Positions 9,534 through 18,818 are shown, counted from the stretch's first letter. The stretch is DNA of 64,000 nucleotides from UTCHB3 sp964371075 (GCA_964371075.1 CAYJKN010000001.1:248001-312000), one strand, 5' to 3'. Program-made: numbers and translations. The notes: generated from the letters alone by a model not told the origin.

Positions 9534-9568
9534 GCAAAACAGTGATTTTTACCCTTTACGGGTAGTTC

Positions 9569-9655
9569 GGAAAGGTGCTAGAGTGGTTGAATAGGCTCGC
9601 CTGGAAAGCGTGTGTACTTTTACCGGTACCGAGGGTTCGAATCCCTCCCTTTCCG
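9569..9655 (+). tRNA. tRNA-Ser(GGA), CCA end not encoded
   Basis: A second class II tRNA, 35 nt after the first. The acceptor stem is GGAAAGG with CCTTTCC, the anticodon loop CTGGAAA gives anticodon GGA (UCC and UCU codons), and the variable arm pairs GTAC with GTAC-like sequence. Unlike its neighbour, the discriminator G9655 is followed by CAC, so CCA must be added by tRNA nucleotidyltransferase. Confidence 0.95.
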
Positions 9656-9666
9656 CACAATAAATT

Positions 9667-9704
9667 CCCCTCGAGAGACTATGTTTCTCTCAAGGGGTTT
9701 TTTA
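9667..9704 (+). terminator. Intrinsic terminator of the tRNA unit
   Basis: A 12-bp stem of CCCCTCGAGAGA (9667-9678) and TCTCTCAAGGGG (9686-9697) has one mismatch and a 7-nt loop and is followed by a T run. It closes the two-tRNA transcription unit. Confidence 0.88.
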
Positions 9705-9809
9705 TTTTAAATCGTTTATTCAGGTTTGAGAAAAATAGTTGGTAAGAAATTTCAAATTTTATTGTTAAATTAATTCTAATGATTATTCAATAATTTTAGT
9801 GAGACCACA

Positions 9810-10649
9810 ATGAGTTATACCATCCGCAAAATAATTCCAAAAGAGATAAAACTTTTCATGGATTGGGCTGAAAAAGAGGGGTGGAACCCCGGTTTGAATG
9901 ATGGTCGTGCTTTCCTGTTCACAGACCCCGCTGGTTTTCTTGTCGGTGAACTCGATGGTGAGATAATCGCTATCAAATCTGCGATCAGATATGGAAACGA
10001 ATTCGGTTTTATGGGATTCTACATTGTGAAACCGGAATTTAGAGGAAAAGGATATGGATATAAACTCTGGTGGGAAGGTTTTAACAGGGTTATGAATATC
10101 CCCTCAGGGATGGATGGTGTTCCTGAACAACAGGAAAATTACATCAAATCAGGATATGATTTTGCATACAGACAAATAAGATTTGAAGGAAAGGATATTA
10201 TTCCTAAAGATTCTTTTAATGTTCAGCCGGTAGTTGAAGCTGATCTTTGTAACATTCTCGATTACGATAAAACCATTTTTCCTGCATCCAGAGCAGCTTT
10301 CATAAAAGAATGGGTTAAGATGCCCGAGAGTCTTACACTTAAAATTGATGAAGGTGTAACGATAAAGGGTTACGGTACGATTAGAAAATGTGTAAATGGT
10401 GGATTCAAAATTGGCCCTCTATTTGCAGATAACGAAGTTTATGCCAAACAACTCTTTTTGAGTTTAATTGATTTTGCAGAAGGAAATCCGGTATATATCG
10501 ATACTCCTGAAATAAACCACCATGCAGTTGAACTCGCAAAAGCTTATGGGATGACACCCGTCTTCGAAACTGCGAGAATGTATCATGGAGGGAATCCGGA
10601 GAGGCGTCGTGAAAAAATTTATGGAGTGACTTCCTTCGAACTGGGTTAA
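9810..10649 (+). CDS. GNAT family N-acetyltransferase with a second C-terminal GNAT-like domain
   Basis: A 279-residue cytosolic enzyme. Residues 1-130 form a GNAT domain with the acetyl-CoA-binding motif A, FYIVKPEFRGKGYGYKLWW (about residues 71-89). Residues 150-270 resemble the second, degenerate acetyltransferase domain of YitH/HolE-type proteins, with GYGTIRKC and KIGPLFADN strands. The acceptor substrate is unknown. The gene stands alone after the tRNA terminator and converges with a small secreted-protein gene 1 bp away. Confidence 0.85.
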   Translation: MSYTIRKIIPKEIKLFMDWAEKEGWNPGLNDGRAFLFTDPAGFLVGELDGEIIAIKSAIRYGNEFGFMGFYIVKPEFRGKGYGYKLWWEGFNRVMNIPSGMDGVPEQQENYIKSGYDFAYRQIRFEGKDIIPKDSFNVQPVVEADLCNILDYDKTIFPASRAAFIKEWVKMPESLTLKIDEGVTIKGYGTIRKCVNGGFKIGPLFADNEVYAKQLFLSLIDFAEGNPVYIDTPEINHHAVELAKAYGMTPVFETARMYHGGNPERRREKIYGVTSFELG

Positions 10650-10650
10650 T

Positions 10651-11130
10651 TTAGCGCCTGGTTACCAAAGTAAAAGTCATCACACGACTATTCGTCCCTG
10701 TATTGTTATCCAGTATCACCCTGAAACTCCTTTTATTGAGTTTGATGTAAGAGATTTTATTTGGATAGTCGTGTGATCTGTTTTCAAAAACAGCTAAAGT
10801 ATCGTTAAGTACCACATTTTGAAAAATTACCGGTTGTTTATTGTGTGGAACATCAGCGATATATACAAGTTTTTTATCAAGCCATTTAATAGTAAGTTTT
10901 TCAGTTACTTTTTTGTTGTTTGATTTAATATGGTACCCTTCTCCCACCAGAATAGAATCGGAAGTGATGTTCCAGGTCTCAAATTGTTCAACGTTTGCGG
11001 TTACCCTCGACCATTTGCCTTTCAACCAGTTAAGTTTCTTTAACGAAACCACATCTTGAGCATTGAGAAGAAAACTCGAAGAAAAAAAAGTAACCAACAA
11101 AACAACAAAAAGTTTACTGAGTTTTTTCAT
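10651..11130 (-). CDS. Secreted DUF6265-like protein
   Basis: A 159-residue protein with a signal peptide (KKLSKLFVVLLVTFFSSSFLLNAQ, cleavage near residue 24). The mature part begins LKKLNWLKGKWSR and continues with FETW, LVGEGYHIK and FENRSHDYP, which resembles the lipocalin-like DUF6265 family. That family has no firm function. The stop codon of the upstream VOC gene is 1 bp away, so the two are probably cotranscribed. Confidence 0.7.
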   Translation of the reverse strand: MKKLSKLFVVLLVTFFSSSFLLNAQDVVSLKKLNWLKGKWSRVTANVEQFETWNITSDSILVGEGYHIKSNNKKVTEKLTIKWLDKKLVYIADVPHNKQPVIFQNVVLNDTLAVFENRSHDYPNKISYIKLNKRSFRVILDNNTGTNSRVMTFTLVTRR

Positions 11131-11131
11131 A

Positions 11132-11503
11132 TTATTCTACAGAATGAAGTGCAAGTTTATTACCTTCAGTATCCATAAACATAGCCATATAACCATATTC
11201 AGGTGAAATTTCTCTTTTTGGCAGAATTATTACACCACCCGCATTTGGAACTCTACCAAGAACCACATCGAGATCAGGATTTCCATTTAAATAAATCAGA
11301 GCTCCCTCAGTACTCGGGATATATTCTGGTCCCTTACACAAAGCTCCTGAAACACTCCCCTTTCCTTCACCCGGAAAAAATGCCATCTCATGACCGCCGA
11401 ATTCCATCACAGTCATTTCAACTTTTAGAATCTCTTCGTAAAACTTTTTTGCCCTTTTGATATCCTTAACGGGGATTTCAAACCACATTATAACCTGATC
11501 CAT
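11132..11503 (-). CDS. VOC superfamily protein (glyoxalase/bleomycin-resistance fold)
   Basis: A 123-residue single-domain VOC protein, with IMWFEIPVKDIKRAKKFYE at the start and YMAMFMDTEGNKLALHS at the end. Such proteins bind a divalent metal or small ligands. The reaction cannot be told from sequence; the pattern resembles small COG3324-like members, not methylmalonyl-CoA epimerase. AGGAG lies five nt upstream of the ATG. Confidence 0.8.
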   Translation of the reverse strand: MDQVIMWFEIPVKDIKRAKKFYEEILKVEMTVMEFGGHEMAFFPGEGKGSVSGALCKGPEYIPSTEGALIYLNGNPDLDVVLGRVPNAGGVIILPKREISPEYGYMAMFMDTEGNKLALHSVE

Positions 11504-11536
11504 GACTACTCCTGTTTTTGTGTTTGTTGTTAACTG

Positions 11537-12124
11537 TTAATAAAATTTGATCTTAAGCCCGACGGTTAAACCAAGACTCGAACCTTCATCACCAAGATAA
11601 TTAAATGTCCCGGTCCCCTCGAGCGAAAGTGAATTCGTGAAATCATACAAATATCCGCCACCGAGAATGACACCATACTTTTCAGCTTGTTTTGTAGAAG
11701 ATGTTTCCTGTATGTAACCGGAAATATTTTGTGATGTGGAGGTTCTAAATGCGAAGGAATTTACACTCACTCCAAAAAGTCCAAAAATATTATTTTTCGA
11801 GTAATATTTAAGACCCGTCATCATCTCACCATCATTAAAAAATGTCTTGTAGGTTGTGTTATTTACAACACTCTGTTTTCCTGCAATATAATAATAACCA
11901 CCTTGTAAAAACCATGCAATGTTTGGCCCCACTCGCCACTCAAATTTGATGTTCCCTCCAATACCTCCGGATGTACGATTACGCCATGGTCCAGTGGTAA
12001 TCAAACCTTTCACTCCGGCAGTTATCGATTTTTCTTGTTTTGTTGGTGTTGTAGTTTGAGCAGAGAGTGTATTTGTAACGATAAAAACGATTAAAACTAT
12101 AAAATTAAATAACTTCAAAATCAT
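11537..12124 (-). CDS. Small outer-membrane beta-barrel protein
   Basis: A 195-residue secreted protein with a signal peptide ending near TLSAQ (residue 23). The mature part is alternating strands with turns rich in Gly and Asn (IKFEWRVGPNIAWFLQGGYYY, GVILGGGYLYDFTNSLSLEG) and it ends in aromatic VGLKIKFY, a typical C-terminal strand for outer-membrane insertion. It is probably an eight-strand barrel of the OmpA/porin-like group. No ligand can be assigned. Confidence 0.75.
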   Translation of the reverse strand: MILKLFNFIVLIVFIVTNTLSAQTTTPTKQEKSITAGVKGLITTGPWRNRTSGGIGGNIKFEWRVGPNIAWFLQGGYYYIAGKQSVVNNTTYKTFFNDGEMMTGLKYYSKNNIFGLFGVSVNSFAFRTSTSQNISGYIQETSSTKQAEKYGVILGGGYLYDFTNSLSLEGTGTFNYLGDEGSSLGLTVGLKIKFY

Positions 12125-12220
12125 TAACCTGAAAAATGAAAAAAAATATACACAAAAATAGAGTATTTTTTTGTTTTTTTGCGAGTCACAAACTCCATTT
12201 TTTATAGTAAACGAGTATTC

Positions 12221-13210
12221 ATGATCGAATTCATAACCGGTGGTATCGTAAATCTAAAAAATCCGGCAATTCTATTTTTTATTTTAGGTTTAACTGTAGC
12301 CTTAATCAGGTCTGATCTTAAAATCCCTGACCCAATCATAAAAATGTTTTCATATTACTTGATGGCATCAATAGGGTTTAAGGGAGGATATGAAATTTCG
12401 AAAACAGGAATGAATTCCGAGCTTTTGGTAGCTGTTTTATTTGGACTTTTTTTAGCCGGAATCATCCCCGTAATTGCATTTTATATTTTAAAAAAAGGGA
12501 TTAAACTCGACGCTATCAATTCAGGAGCTATTGCGGCACATTATGGCTCTGTCAGTGTTGTTACCTTTGTTACAACGATCTCCTTTATCGAAAGAGCAGG
12601 TCTCGACTCAGGTGGTTTTATGGTTGGGGTAATGGCGTTGATGGAGTTTCCTGCAATTCTTGCGGGAATTGGGTTGGCTTTATACTACACTTCAAGAACC
12701 TCAGGTTCAAAATCCCTAAAAGCAGTAATTCATGAGTCAATAACAAATGAGAGTGTTATTTTGTTGGGTGGAAGCCTGTTGATTGGTTTCATATCAGCTG
12801 ACAAAGGTTATACACTCACAAAACCATTTTTTATTGATCCGTTTCAGGGAGTGCTTACTTTTTTCCTCCTGGATATGGGCATTGTTGCCGGAAGAAAACT
12901 TCATGAATTTGGGAGGGTTGGCTATTCACTAACATTATTTGCAATTCTGTTCCCGCTTTTTAATGGATTGATTGCGACTTTGGGTGCAACTCTACTTGAT
13001 CTTGGCACCGGAAATGCGGTTCTTTTTGGCGTGTTGGCCGCAAGTTCGTCTTATATCGCTGCACCGGCTGCTGTGAGAATTGTACTTCCCGAGGCTAACC
13101 CCTCGCTTTATCTTACATCATCCTTAGCAATAACTTTTCCATTTAATATTATCGTTGGCATCCCTGTTTATTATTCATTAGCTGTCTTTTTTAACGACTT
13201 GATTCACTAA
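12221..13210 (+). CDS. SbtA-like sodium-dependent bicarbonate permease family protein (DUF897)
   Basis: A 329-residue inner-membrane protein from ATG 12221; an upstream in-frame TTG (12179) adds an unlikely hydrophilic lead. About ten hydrophobic helices are visible, in the two-fold repeat of SbtA, with the motifs YYLMASIGFKGGYE, GAIAAHYGSVSVVTF and AASSSYIAAPAAVRIVLPEA. Cyanobacterial SbtA imports bicarbonate with Na+. Members in non-autotrophs are uncharacterised, and no carboxysome, carbonic anhydrase or PII-like SbtB gene is adjacent. Its end overlaps the convergent murB by 4 bp. Confidence 0.85.
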   Translation: MIEFITGGIVNLKNPAILFFILGLTVALIRSDLKIPDPIIKMFSYYLMASIGFKGGYEISKTGMNSELLVAVLFGLFLAGIIPVIAFYILKKGIKLDAINSGAIAAHYGSVSVVTFVTTISFIERAGLDSGGFMVGVMALMEFPAILAGIGLALYYTSRTSGSKSLKAVIHESITNESVILLGGSLLIGFISADKGYTLTKPFFIDPFQGVLTFFLLDMGIVAGRKLHEFGRVGYSLTLFAILFPLFNGLIATLGATLLDLGTGNAVLFGVLAASSSYIAAPAAVRIVLPEANPSLYLTSSLAITFPFNIIVGIPVYYSLAVFFNDLIH

Positions 13211-14226
13211 ATTAAATTAACCTCGATCGTTAACTTGATACCAAATTTTTGGTAAACATCATCTATGACACGATTTGCAAGATTAACTATTTCTTCACCT
13301 GATGCGCCTCCATAATTCACCAGGACAAGTGAGTGATTTTCATAAACTCCACAATTACCCTCTCTTCTACCTTTCCATCCCGATAGTTCAATAAGTTTTG
13401 CAGCAGAGATTTTAACCTTGTCATCCTTGGATTTAAATCCATCAATCTCAGGAATAAACCTTTTAAGTATTCCAAAAGATTCTTCACTTATTTCAGGATT
13501 TTTGAAAAAACTGCCTGCATTTCCGATGATTGCCGGATCCGGAAGTTTTTGGGTTCTGAGTTTAATTACTGCTTCTCGCATATTCCTCAATGTGGGTTTT
13601 TCGTCCCCTTTTAAAAAAATCAATTCTCTTATACCTTTGTAGGAGTAATTTAATTTTGGATTCTTTTTTAGTTTTAACGAAACACTTACAATTATTGATT
13701 TGCCTTTTAACTCTCTTTTAAAGATGCTGTCTCTATAATCAAACTTACATTCATCTTTAGTCAGGGTCACTATTTTCTTCTCTTCTGTCAAATACACTTT
13801 GGTGGACTCAAAACTATCTTTTAGTTCCTGACCATAAGCACCAATATTTTGAATTGGGGAGGCTCCCATAGTTCCCGGAATTAAAGACATATTTTCGACC
13901 CCTCCCAGTCCTCTTTCCACAGTGTATTCCACAAATTCGTCCCAATTAACACCGGCAGCACATTCTATTGTTTCATATTCGGGTGTTTCTTCAACAATTT
14001 CCACTCCTTTGGTTTGCATATGAATTACAGCACCTTTGTATTTGAAGGAGCCCAACAATATATTACTACCGCCGCCAAGTACAAAATAATTTAACCGGTT
14101 TTTCTCAATATACTTCATTGATTCAACCAACTCAGCATTGGAAGTAACTTTGAGGAAGTGCTCTGCTATTGAATCAACTCCGAAAGTGTTTAATTCTCTT
14201 AAAGATTTGTTTTTCTTAATATTCAT
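13207..14226 (-). CDS. murB: UDP-N-acetylenolpyruvoylglucosamine reductase MurB (type I)
   Basis: A cytosolic FAD enzyme that reduces UDP-GlcNAc-enolpyruvate to UDP-MurNAc in peptidoglycan synthesis. The 339-residue length and the YRDS segment (EC KFDYRDSIFK) fit the long, E. coli-like type I. FAD-site motifs YFVLGGGSNILL (about 48) and NMSLIPGTMGASPIQNIGAYG (about 117-137) are present, as is the catalytic Ser in GNAGSFFKNP. Catalytic residues look intact. It is monocistronic on the minus strand. Confidence 0.95.
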   Translation of the reverse strand: MNIKKNKSLRELNTFGVDSIAEHFLKVTSNAELVESMKYIEKNRLNYFVLGGGSNILLGSFKYKGAVIHMQTKGVEIVEETPEYETIECAAGVNWDEFVEYTVERGLGGVENMSLIPGTMGASPIQNIGAYGQELKDSFESTKVYLTEEKKIVTLTKDECKFDYRDSIFKRELKGKSIIVSVSLKLKKNPKLNYSYKGIRELIFLKGDEKPTLRNMREAVIKLRTQKLPDPAIIGNAGSFFKNPEISEESFGILKRFIPEIDGFKSKDDKVKISAAKLIELSGWKGRREGNCGVYENHSLVLVNYGGASGEEIVNLANRVIDDVYQKFGIKLTIEVNLI

Positions 14227-14339
14227 CCGGTTTCCATAACTTCAAAAAATAACTGCCATAAATTAAATAATCCCTGATGTAATAAAAAATCTTTAAATTT
14301 GATGATAAAATTAATTCGTTTTAGAATCTGACTGTTTTT

Positions 14340-15809
14340 ATGGAATCTATTCAACTTACATTATTACTCCTGGTATTTCTCGTATTTGTCATTTTGATGT
14401 TTCTGCGAAAAATCCCTGCTCTGCTTGCGCTTCCCCTGCTCGCATTTTTTATCCCTCTCATTTCAGGCGTCAATATTGTGGATATCTTTACTTATGTGCT
14501 TGGGAATGGAGCAACAAGATTGTCGGAGGCATACACAATTGCTATTTTTGGTAGTATGCTCTCAATAATGATGCAAAAAACGGGCGTAGCCGAAAGTTTT
14601 ATAAAAACGGGAGCAGAACTTTCCGGTGATAAACCCTGGGCAATATCTTTGGTTATGCTGCTTCTAATCATCCTGCTTTTTACTACACTGGGTGGGTTGG
14701 GAGCCATTATCATGGTTTCAACAGTTGTGCTCCCTATTCTGGCTTCTGTTGGTGTTGGTCCCGTCACAACCACGGGTATCTTTCTGACGGGATTGAGTAT
14801 CGGTGGTATCCTCAATGTTGGAAACTGGGCTGTTTACACTCAGGTGCTCAAACTTCAGGTTGATGAAGTACAGTCTTTTGCTCTTATTATGTTTGTTTTA
14901 ATGTTTGTTATAGCAGTGGTTTATATTACCATCCAGCTGTATAAAGATGGCCACGATATAAACTTTATGAAGATAACAACATACCTTATCGGAATTGTTG
15001 TAATCGGATTTCTTCTCTGGTTTGGTTATGGACAATTTCCGGCGTCAGTAAGTGATTATCTGGATGAGATATTCTCATTCCTGCCGATAATATTAAAATA
15101 CGCTGTTGGTGCCGGAATAGGAATGCTCGTGTTGATTTCGTTGATTCGCCTCTTCAAAAACGAAGGAGATGGCAAAGTCAGTTTTACCGCATATTTTATC
15201 CCCATCATTCCGTTATTTCTAATACTTGTTTTTGGAATCAACTTCATTGCAGCTTTCATAGCCGGTTTGATTTATGGTTTTATTTCAACCTACCAAAAAG
15301 GTTCGCTTAACATTCTTATCAGATCAATTCTTGATGGTGGCGCGGTGGTGATGCCCGCTGTCGCTTTAATGTTGGGGATCGGAATGTTGCTAAATGCAGT
15401 GATGGGACCCCCGGCTGCACTAATGGGAGCTTTTAAAGACGGTTGGCCTGTATTATTACTTTTAAAACCGGTGCTTGTAGCAATAAAACCGGAATCAGCA
15501 ATGGGATATGTAATTCTCTTCAGTCTTGCTGCACCACTCGCTCTTTACAGAGGGCCTCTAAATGTCTGGGGCATGGGTTATGGCATCGCAGCAATATTTC
15601 TCGCAGGAGGGATGCCCGCAGGAGCGATTATGGGACTTCTTATGGCAGTTGGACAAATCCAGGGAATCAGCGATCCAACAAACACTCAAAATGTCTGGCT
15701 CGCCAACGAGATGAAAATTGATGTCCAAAAGATTTTATGGAATACTCTTCCATATACATGGGTCGCAGCTATAATTGGATTGGTGATTGCCGCCATGATT
15801 TTCTACTAA
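14340..15809 (+). CDS. Ion-transporter-superfamily permease of a hydantoinase/NanE cassette
   Basis: A 489-residue inner-membrane protein with about 12 hydrophobic helices and two-fold repeats typical of CitM/GntP/ArsB-like carriers (IPALLALPLLAFFIPLISG; LGGLGAIIMVSTVVLPILA). No substrate signature is conclusive; an organic anion is a reasonable guess. It is the first gene of a three-gene operon: the hydantoinase-like gene starts 11 nt after its stop and overlaps the NanE-like gene by 4 bp. It therefore probably imports the compound that the two enzymes process. Confidence 0.8.
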   Translation: MESIQLTLLLLVFLVFVILMFLRKIPALLALPLLAFFIPLISGVNIVDIFTYVLGNGATRLSEAYTIAIFGSMLSIMMQKTGVAESFIKTGAELSGDKPWAISLVMLLLIILLFTTLGGLGAIIMVSTVVLPILASVGVGPVTTTGIFLTGLSIGGILNVGNWAVYTQVLKLQVDEVQSFALIMFVLMFVIAVVYITIQLYKDGHDINFMKITTYLIGIVVIGFLLWFGYGQFPASVSDYLDEIFSFLPIILKYAVGAGIGMLVLISLIRLFKNEGDGKVSFTAYFIPIIPLFLILVFGINFIAAFIAGLIYGFISTYQKGSLNILIRSILDGGAVVMPAVALMLGIGMLLNAVMGPPAALMGAFKDGWPVLLLLKPVLVAIKPESAMGYVILFSLAAPLALYRGPLNVWGMGYGIAAIFLAGGMPAGAIMGLLMAVGQIQGISDPTNTQNVWLANEMKIDVQKILWNTLPYTWVAAIIGLVIAAMIFY

Positions 15810-15820
15810 GGTATTCGCAG

Positions 15821-17983
15821 ATGGAAAATAAAAGAAAAATTAAAATCGGTATCGATGTAGGTGGCACATTCACCCATGCAGTGGCTGTTGACATCGCAGA
15901 TTATTCGATAGTTGGAAAGTCTTGTGTACCAACAACCCACAAGTCACAGGAAGGTGTGGCACGCGGCGTTGTTGACTCGATGATGACTCTGATAAACGAC
16001 TGTTCTATAAGCCCCGAAGAAGTAATCTTGATCGCTCATTCGACCACCCAAGCTACTAATGCTCTTCTGGAAGGTGATGTTGCAACTGTTGGGGTTGTGG
16101 GTATGGCAAAAGGGTTTGAAAAACTCCTCGCTAAAAAAGAATGTAATCCGGACAATATTGAACTTTCGCCCGGAAAATTTCTCCATACCAAATTCAGATT
16201 TATCGATACCGCAAAAAATGGATGGATCGAAACCGTTCCTGAACTGATAGACGAATTAATGGCAGAGGGTGCACAAGTTATCGTTGCCACCGAAGCATTT
16301 GGCGTTGATGACCCGACAAATGAAGACCTTGTAGCAGGTATTTCGATTAAAAAAGGGATATTAACAACTACAGCGAGTGGTATTACAAAACTTTATGGAC
16401 TGCGTGTCAGAACCCGTACCGCGGTGATAAATGCAAGCATGATGCCAAAAATGCTCGAAACCGCTGACCTCACAGAAAAAGCAGTTAGAGAGAGTGGAAT
16501 CAAAGCTCCCCTTATGGTTATGCGCTCAGATGGTGGTATCATGGATATCAATGAAATGAGGAAACGACCCATACTTACGATGCTTTCAGGACCGGCAGCA
16601 GGGGTTGCAGCAGCCCTTAAGTATGTAAAAATTTCGGATGGTATTTTTCTCGAAGTGGGCGGAACCTCAACAGATATCAGTGTAATTAAAAATGGAAAAC
16701 CACAGGTAAAAACAGCTCAAATTGGTAAAAACAGGTTGTTTGTCAGAACCCTTGATGTTAGAACTTTGGGTATTGCAGGGGGCTCAATCCCTCGTTATTC
16801 AAATGGTGAAATCACAGATGTTGGACCAAGATCAGCCCATATAGCAGGTCTTCATTACGCCTCATACTCAGGAAATGTTGATTTTTCAAAAAGTGAAATT
16901 CAAAGTGTCACTCCCCTTCCGGGTGATCCATCAGATTATCTTGCCATTAAATCACCCGACAGCGATAACCTGTTTACTGTAACACCAACAGAAGCCTCAT
17001 ATAAATTGAATCTGGTTACTTCTCTTGGACATGGTGGTGCAAATACGGACGCAATTGATTCTGTATTTAAGAGACTGGAAACAATTACAAATAAACCGGG
17101 CAATGAAATTGCCACAAAAATACTTACCATCTCGGCTGAAAAAATTAAACCTGTTATCAAACAGTTAAGCAGAGAATACAAACTGGATGAGTCCCTCATC
17201 GAATTTGTTGGCGGCGGTGGTGGTGCATCTTCCATTGTACCGTTTACAGCAAATTATTTACAACTTCCCCATAAAATTGCCGAAAATTGTGAAGTAATCT
17301 CCGCCATAGGGGCTGCCCTCGGAATAATTCGTGATTCAATTGAGAGGAACATTATAAACCCATCAGAAAACGATATACTCTCAATCCGTCAAGAGGCGTT
17401 TGAGTCAGTCGTAAAAATGGGTGCAAATGCTAATTCGGTTGAAGTGACAATTGAGATCGATAATCAGAACAAAAAAGTAATTGCCACAGCACTCGGTTCC
17501 GGAGAGTTGAGAACCAAAGACCTCGGGATCACGACTCTCACCCCTGAAGAAGTCCATCAAGTGGCTGCAAAGTCGTTTGGGAAACCAATAGAGCAGGTGG
17601 AGATTAAAGGAACAACGGGATCACTTTTTGTCTTTTCCGCTGAACATCAGGTAAAAAAACTTTTTGGTTTAATCACTGAAAAAATCCACGGAATAAAGGT
17701 TATTGACGACGAGGGAACAATTAAATTACAGATCAATGGGGCAAAAGCTTCCGAAGTTAAAGCCGGTGATTTAAAAAGCAGAATCAGCGCAATGATAGCT
17801 GAGATGACATCTTATGGTGATGCCGGTGCTCTGATTCCCGGTATTTATCTTCTCGCCGGACCCAAAATAATTGATCTGAGTGGACTGATCTCAGAAGCTC
17901 AACTTCTTTCAATTGCTGAGATTGAGATCAAAGATTTTCCATCTGAATCAAACTGCATTATTATTGCCGAGGAGAAAAAATGA
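15821..17983 (+). CDS. Hydantoinase/oxoprolinase family protein (HyuA-like)
   Basis: A 720-residue cytosolic protein of the ATP-dependent lactam-opening family (HyuA, 5-oxoprolinase, acetone carboxylase beta subunits). I start it at ATG 15821, right before KIKIGIDVGGTFTHAVAVD, the phosphate-binding motif of the N-terminal domain; an in-frame ATG at 15737 would lie inside the permease gene. The second domain carries LMVMRSDGGIM, LSGPAAGVAAAL and FLEVGGTSTDISVI. VGGGGGASSIVPF is near residue 470. No HyuB partner follows. Instead the gene overlaps a NanE-like epimerase by 4 bp, which is unusual for this family. The substrate is unknown; an N-acyl or cyclic amide reached through the neighbouring permease is plausible. 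Confidence 0.87.
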   Translation: MENKRKIKIGIDVGGTFTHAVAVDIADYSIVGKSCVPTTHKSQEGVARGVVDSMMTLINDCSISPEEVILIAHSTTQATNALLEGDVATVGVVGMAKGFEKLLAKKECNPDNIELSPGKFLHTKFRFIDTAKNGWIETVPELIDELMAEGAQVIVATEAFGVDDPTNEDLVAGISIKKGILTTTASGITKLYGLRVRTRTAVINASMMPKMLETADLTEKAVRESGIKAPLMVMRSDGGIMDINEMRKRPILTMLSGPAAGVAAALKYVKISDGIFLEVGGTSTDISVIKNGKPQVKTAQIGKNRLFVRTLDVRTLGIAGGSIPRYSNGEITDVGPRSAHIAGLHYASYSGNVDFSKSEIQSVTPLPGDPSDYLAIKSPDSDNLFTVTPTEASYKLNLVTSLGHGGANTDAIDSVFKRLETITNKPGNEIATKILTISAEKIKPVIKQLSREYKLDESLIEFVGGGGGASSIVPFTANYLQLPHKIAENCEVISAIGAALGIIRDSIERNIINPSENDILSIRQEAFESVVKMGANANSVEVTIEIDNQNKKVIATALGSGELRTKDLGITTLTPEEVHQVAAKSFGKPIEQVEIKGTTGSLFVFSAEHQVKKLFGLITEKIHGIKVIDDEGTIKLQINGAKASEVKAGDLKSRISAMIAEMTSYGDAGALIPGIYLLAGPKIIDLSGLISEAQLLSIAEIEIKDFPSESNCIIIAEEKK

Positions 17984-18675
17984 TTGATGTTTTTCAAAAA
18001 ATAAAAGGTGGAATGATCATCTCTTGTCAATCCGAAGGTGATGATCCTTTTAATACCCCTTCGGGAGTAACACTTTTTGCAAAAGCTGCACATATGGCGG
18101 GGGCTGCGGCTATCCGGTCTCAAGGGCTCGCAAAAATCAGGATGATAATTAATAATGTACCACTTCCGATGATTGGTCTACTTAAAGGAAAATTTAGTGA
18201 CGGAACTGTGAAGATCACAGGCTCATTTAGACAAGTGGAACAATTATTAAACCTGGGTTGTGATATAATCGCAATCGATGGTACATTCAGGTTAAGAGAA
18301 GGACTTACAGGACCTAACTTCATAAGCGAAGTAAGGAAAAGATTCCCAAATTGTGTTATCATGGCAGATATCGCTACTTATGAAGAAGGGATTGCATGTG
18401 AGGCCGCCGGTGCACACTGTCTCTCCACAACTTTAAGTGGTTACACACCCGAGACTCTACACCTCCCAAAAGATCAACCCGATTTTAGACTGCTTGAATC
18501 ACTTGTTTTAAAATGCAAAATCCCTGTTATAGCAGAAGGTAAAATTAAATCTCCCGAGGATGCTGCAGAAATGATTAAGCTGGGTGCCTTTGCAGTAGTG
18601 ATAGGAACAGTAATAACACGACCACGTGTGGTGATGGGTTGGTATAACAACGCAATCAAAAAAAGCATATCCTGA
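17980..18675 (+). CDS. NanE-like N-acylglucosamine-6-phosphate 2-epimerase paralogue
   Basis: A 231-residue TIM-barrel protein resembling ManNAc-6-phosphate 2-epimerase, which interconverts ManNAc-6-P and GlcNAc-6-P in sialic acid use. The catalytic Lys (GLLKGKF, where NanE usually has IIKRDY) and Glu (IAEGKI) are retained, as is the glycine-rich phosphate site FAVVIGTVITRP. Differences such as GKF for RDY and DGTFRLRE for the usual DATxRxRP suggest a different substrate. No sialic acid lyase or kinase is nearby. Translational coupling to the hydantoinase-like gene (ATGA overlap) implies a shared pathway. Confidence 0.8.
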   Translation: MIDVFQKIKGGMIISCQSEGDDPFNTPSGVTLFAKAAHMAGAAAIRSQGLAKIRMIINNVPLPMIGLLKGKFSDGTVKITGSFRQVEQLLNLGCDIIAIDGTFRLREGLTGPNFISEVRKRFPNCVIMADIATYEEGIACEAAGAHCLSTTLSGYTPETLHLPKDQPDFRLLESLVLKCKIPVIAEGKIKSPEDAAEMIKLGAFAVVIGTVITRPRVVMGWYNNAIKKSIS

Positions 18676-18818
18676 ACCAAAGATTAATCCCCAATTCTCG
18701 CTTCTGAAACACAAAAAGGCAGTATCTAACTATTTGATTTAATGAATATCTACCCCTGATATTCTTGATTTTTAAATTAAAATATTTTAACTTCCACTGT
18801 TATTCTAATCAATATTTA

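Noticed and set aside
9337..9537. Minus-strand open frame of 66 codons over the first tRNA
   Set aside because: It is antisense to tRNA-Ser and gives the familiar tRNA-derived peptide pattern; it is not a gene.
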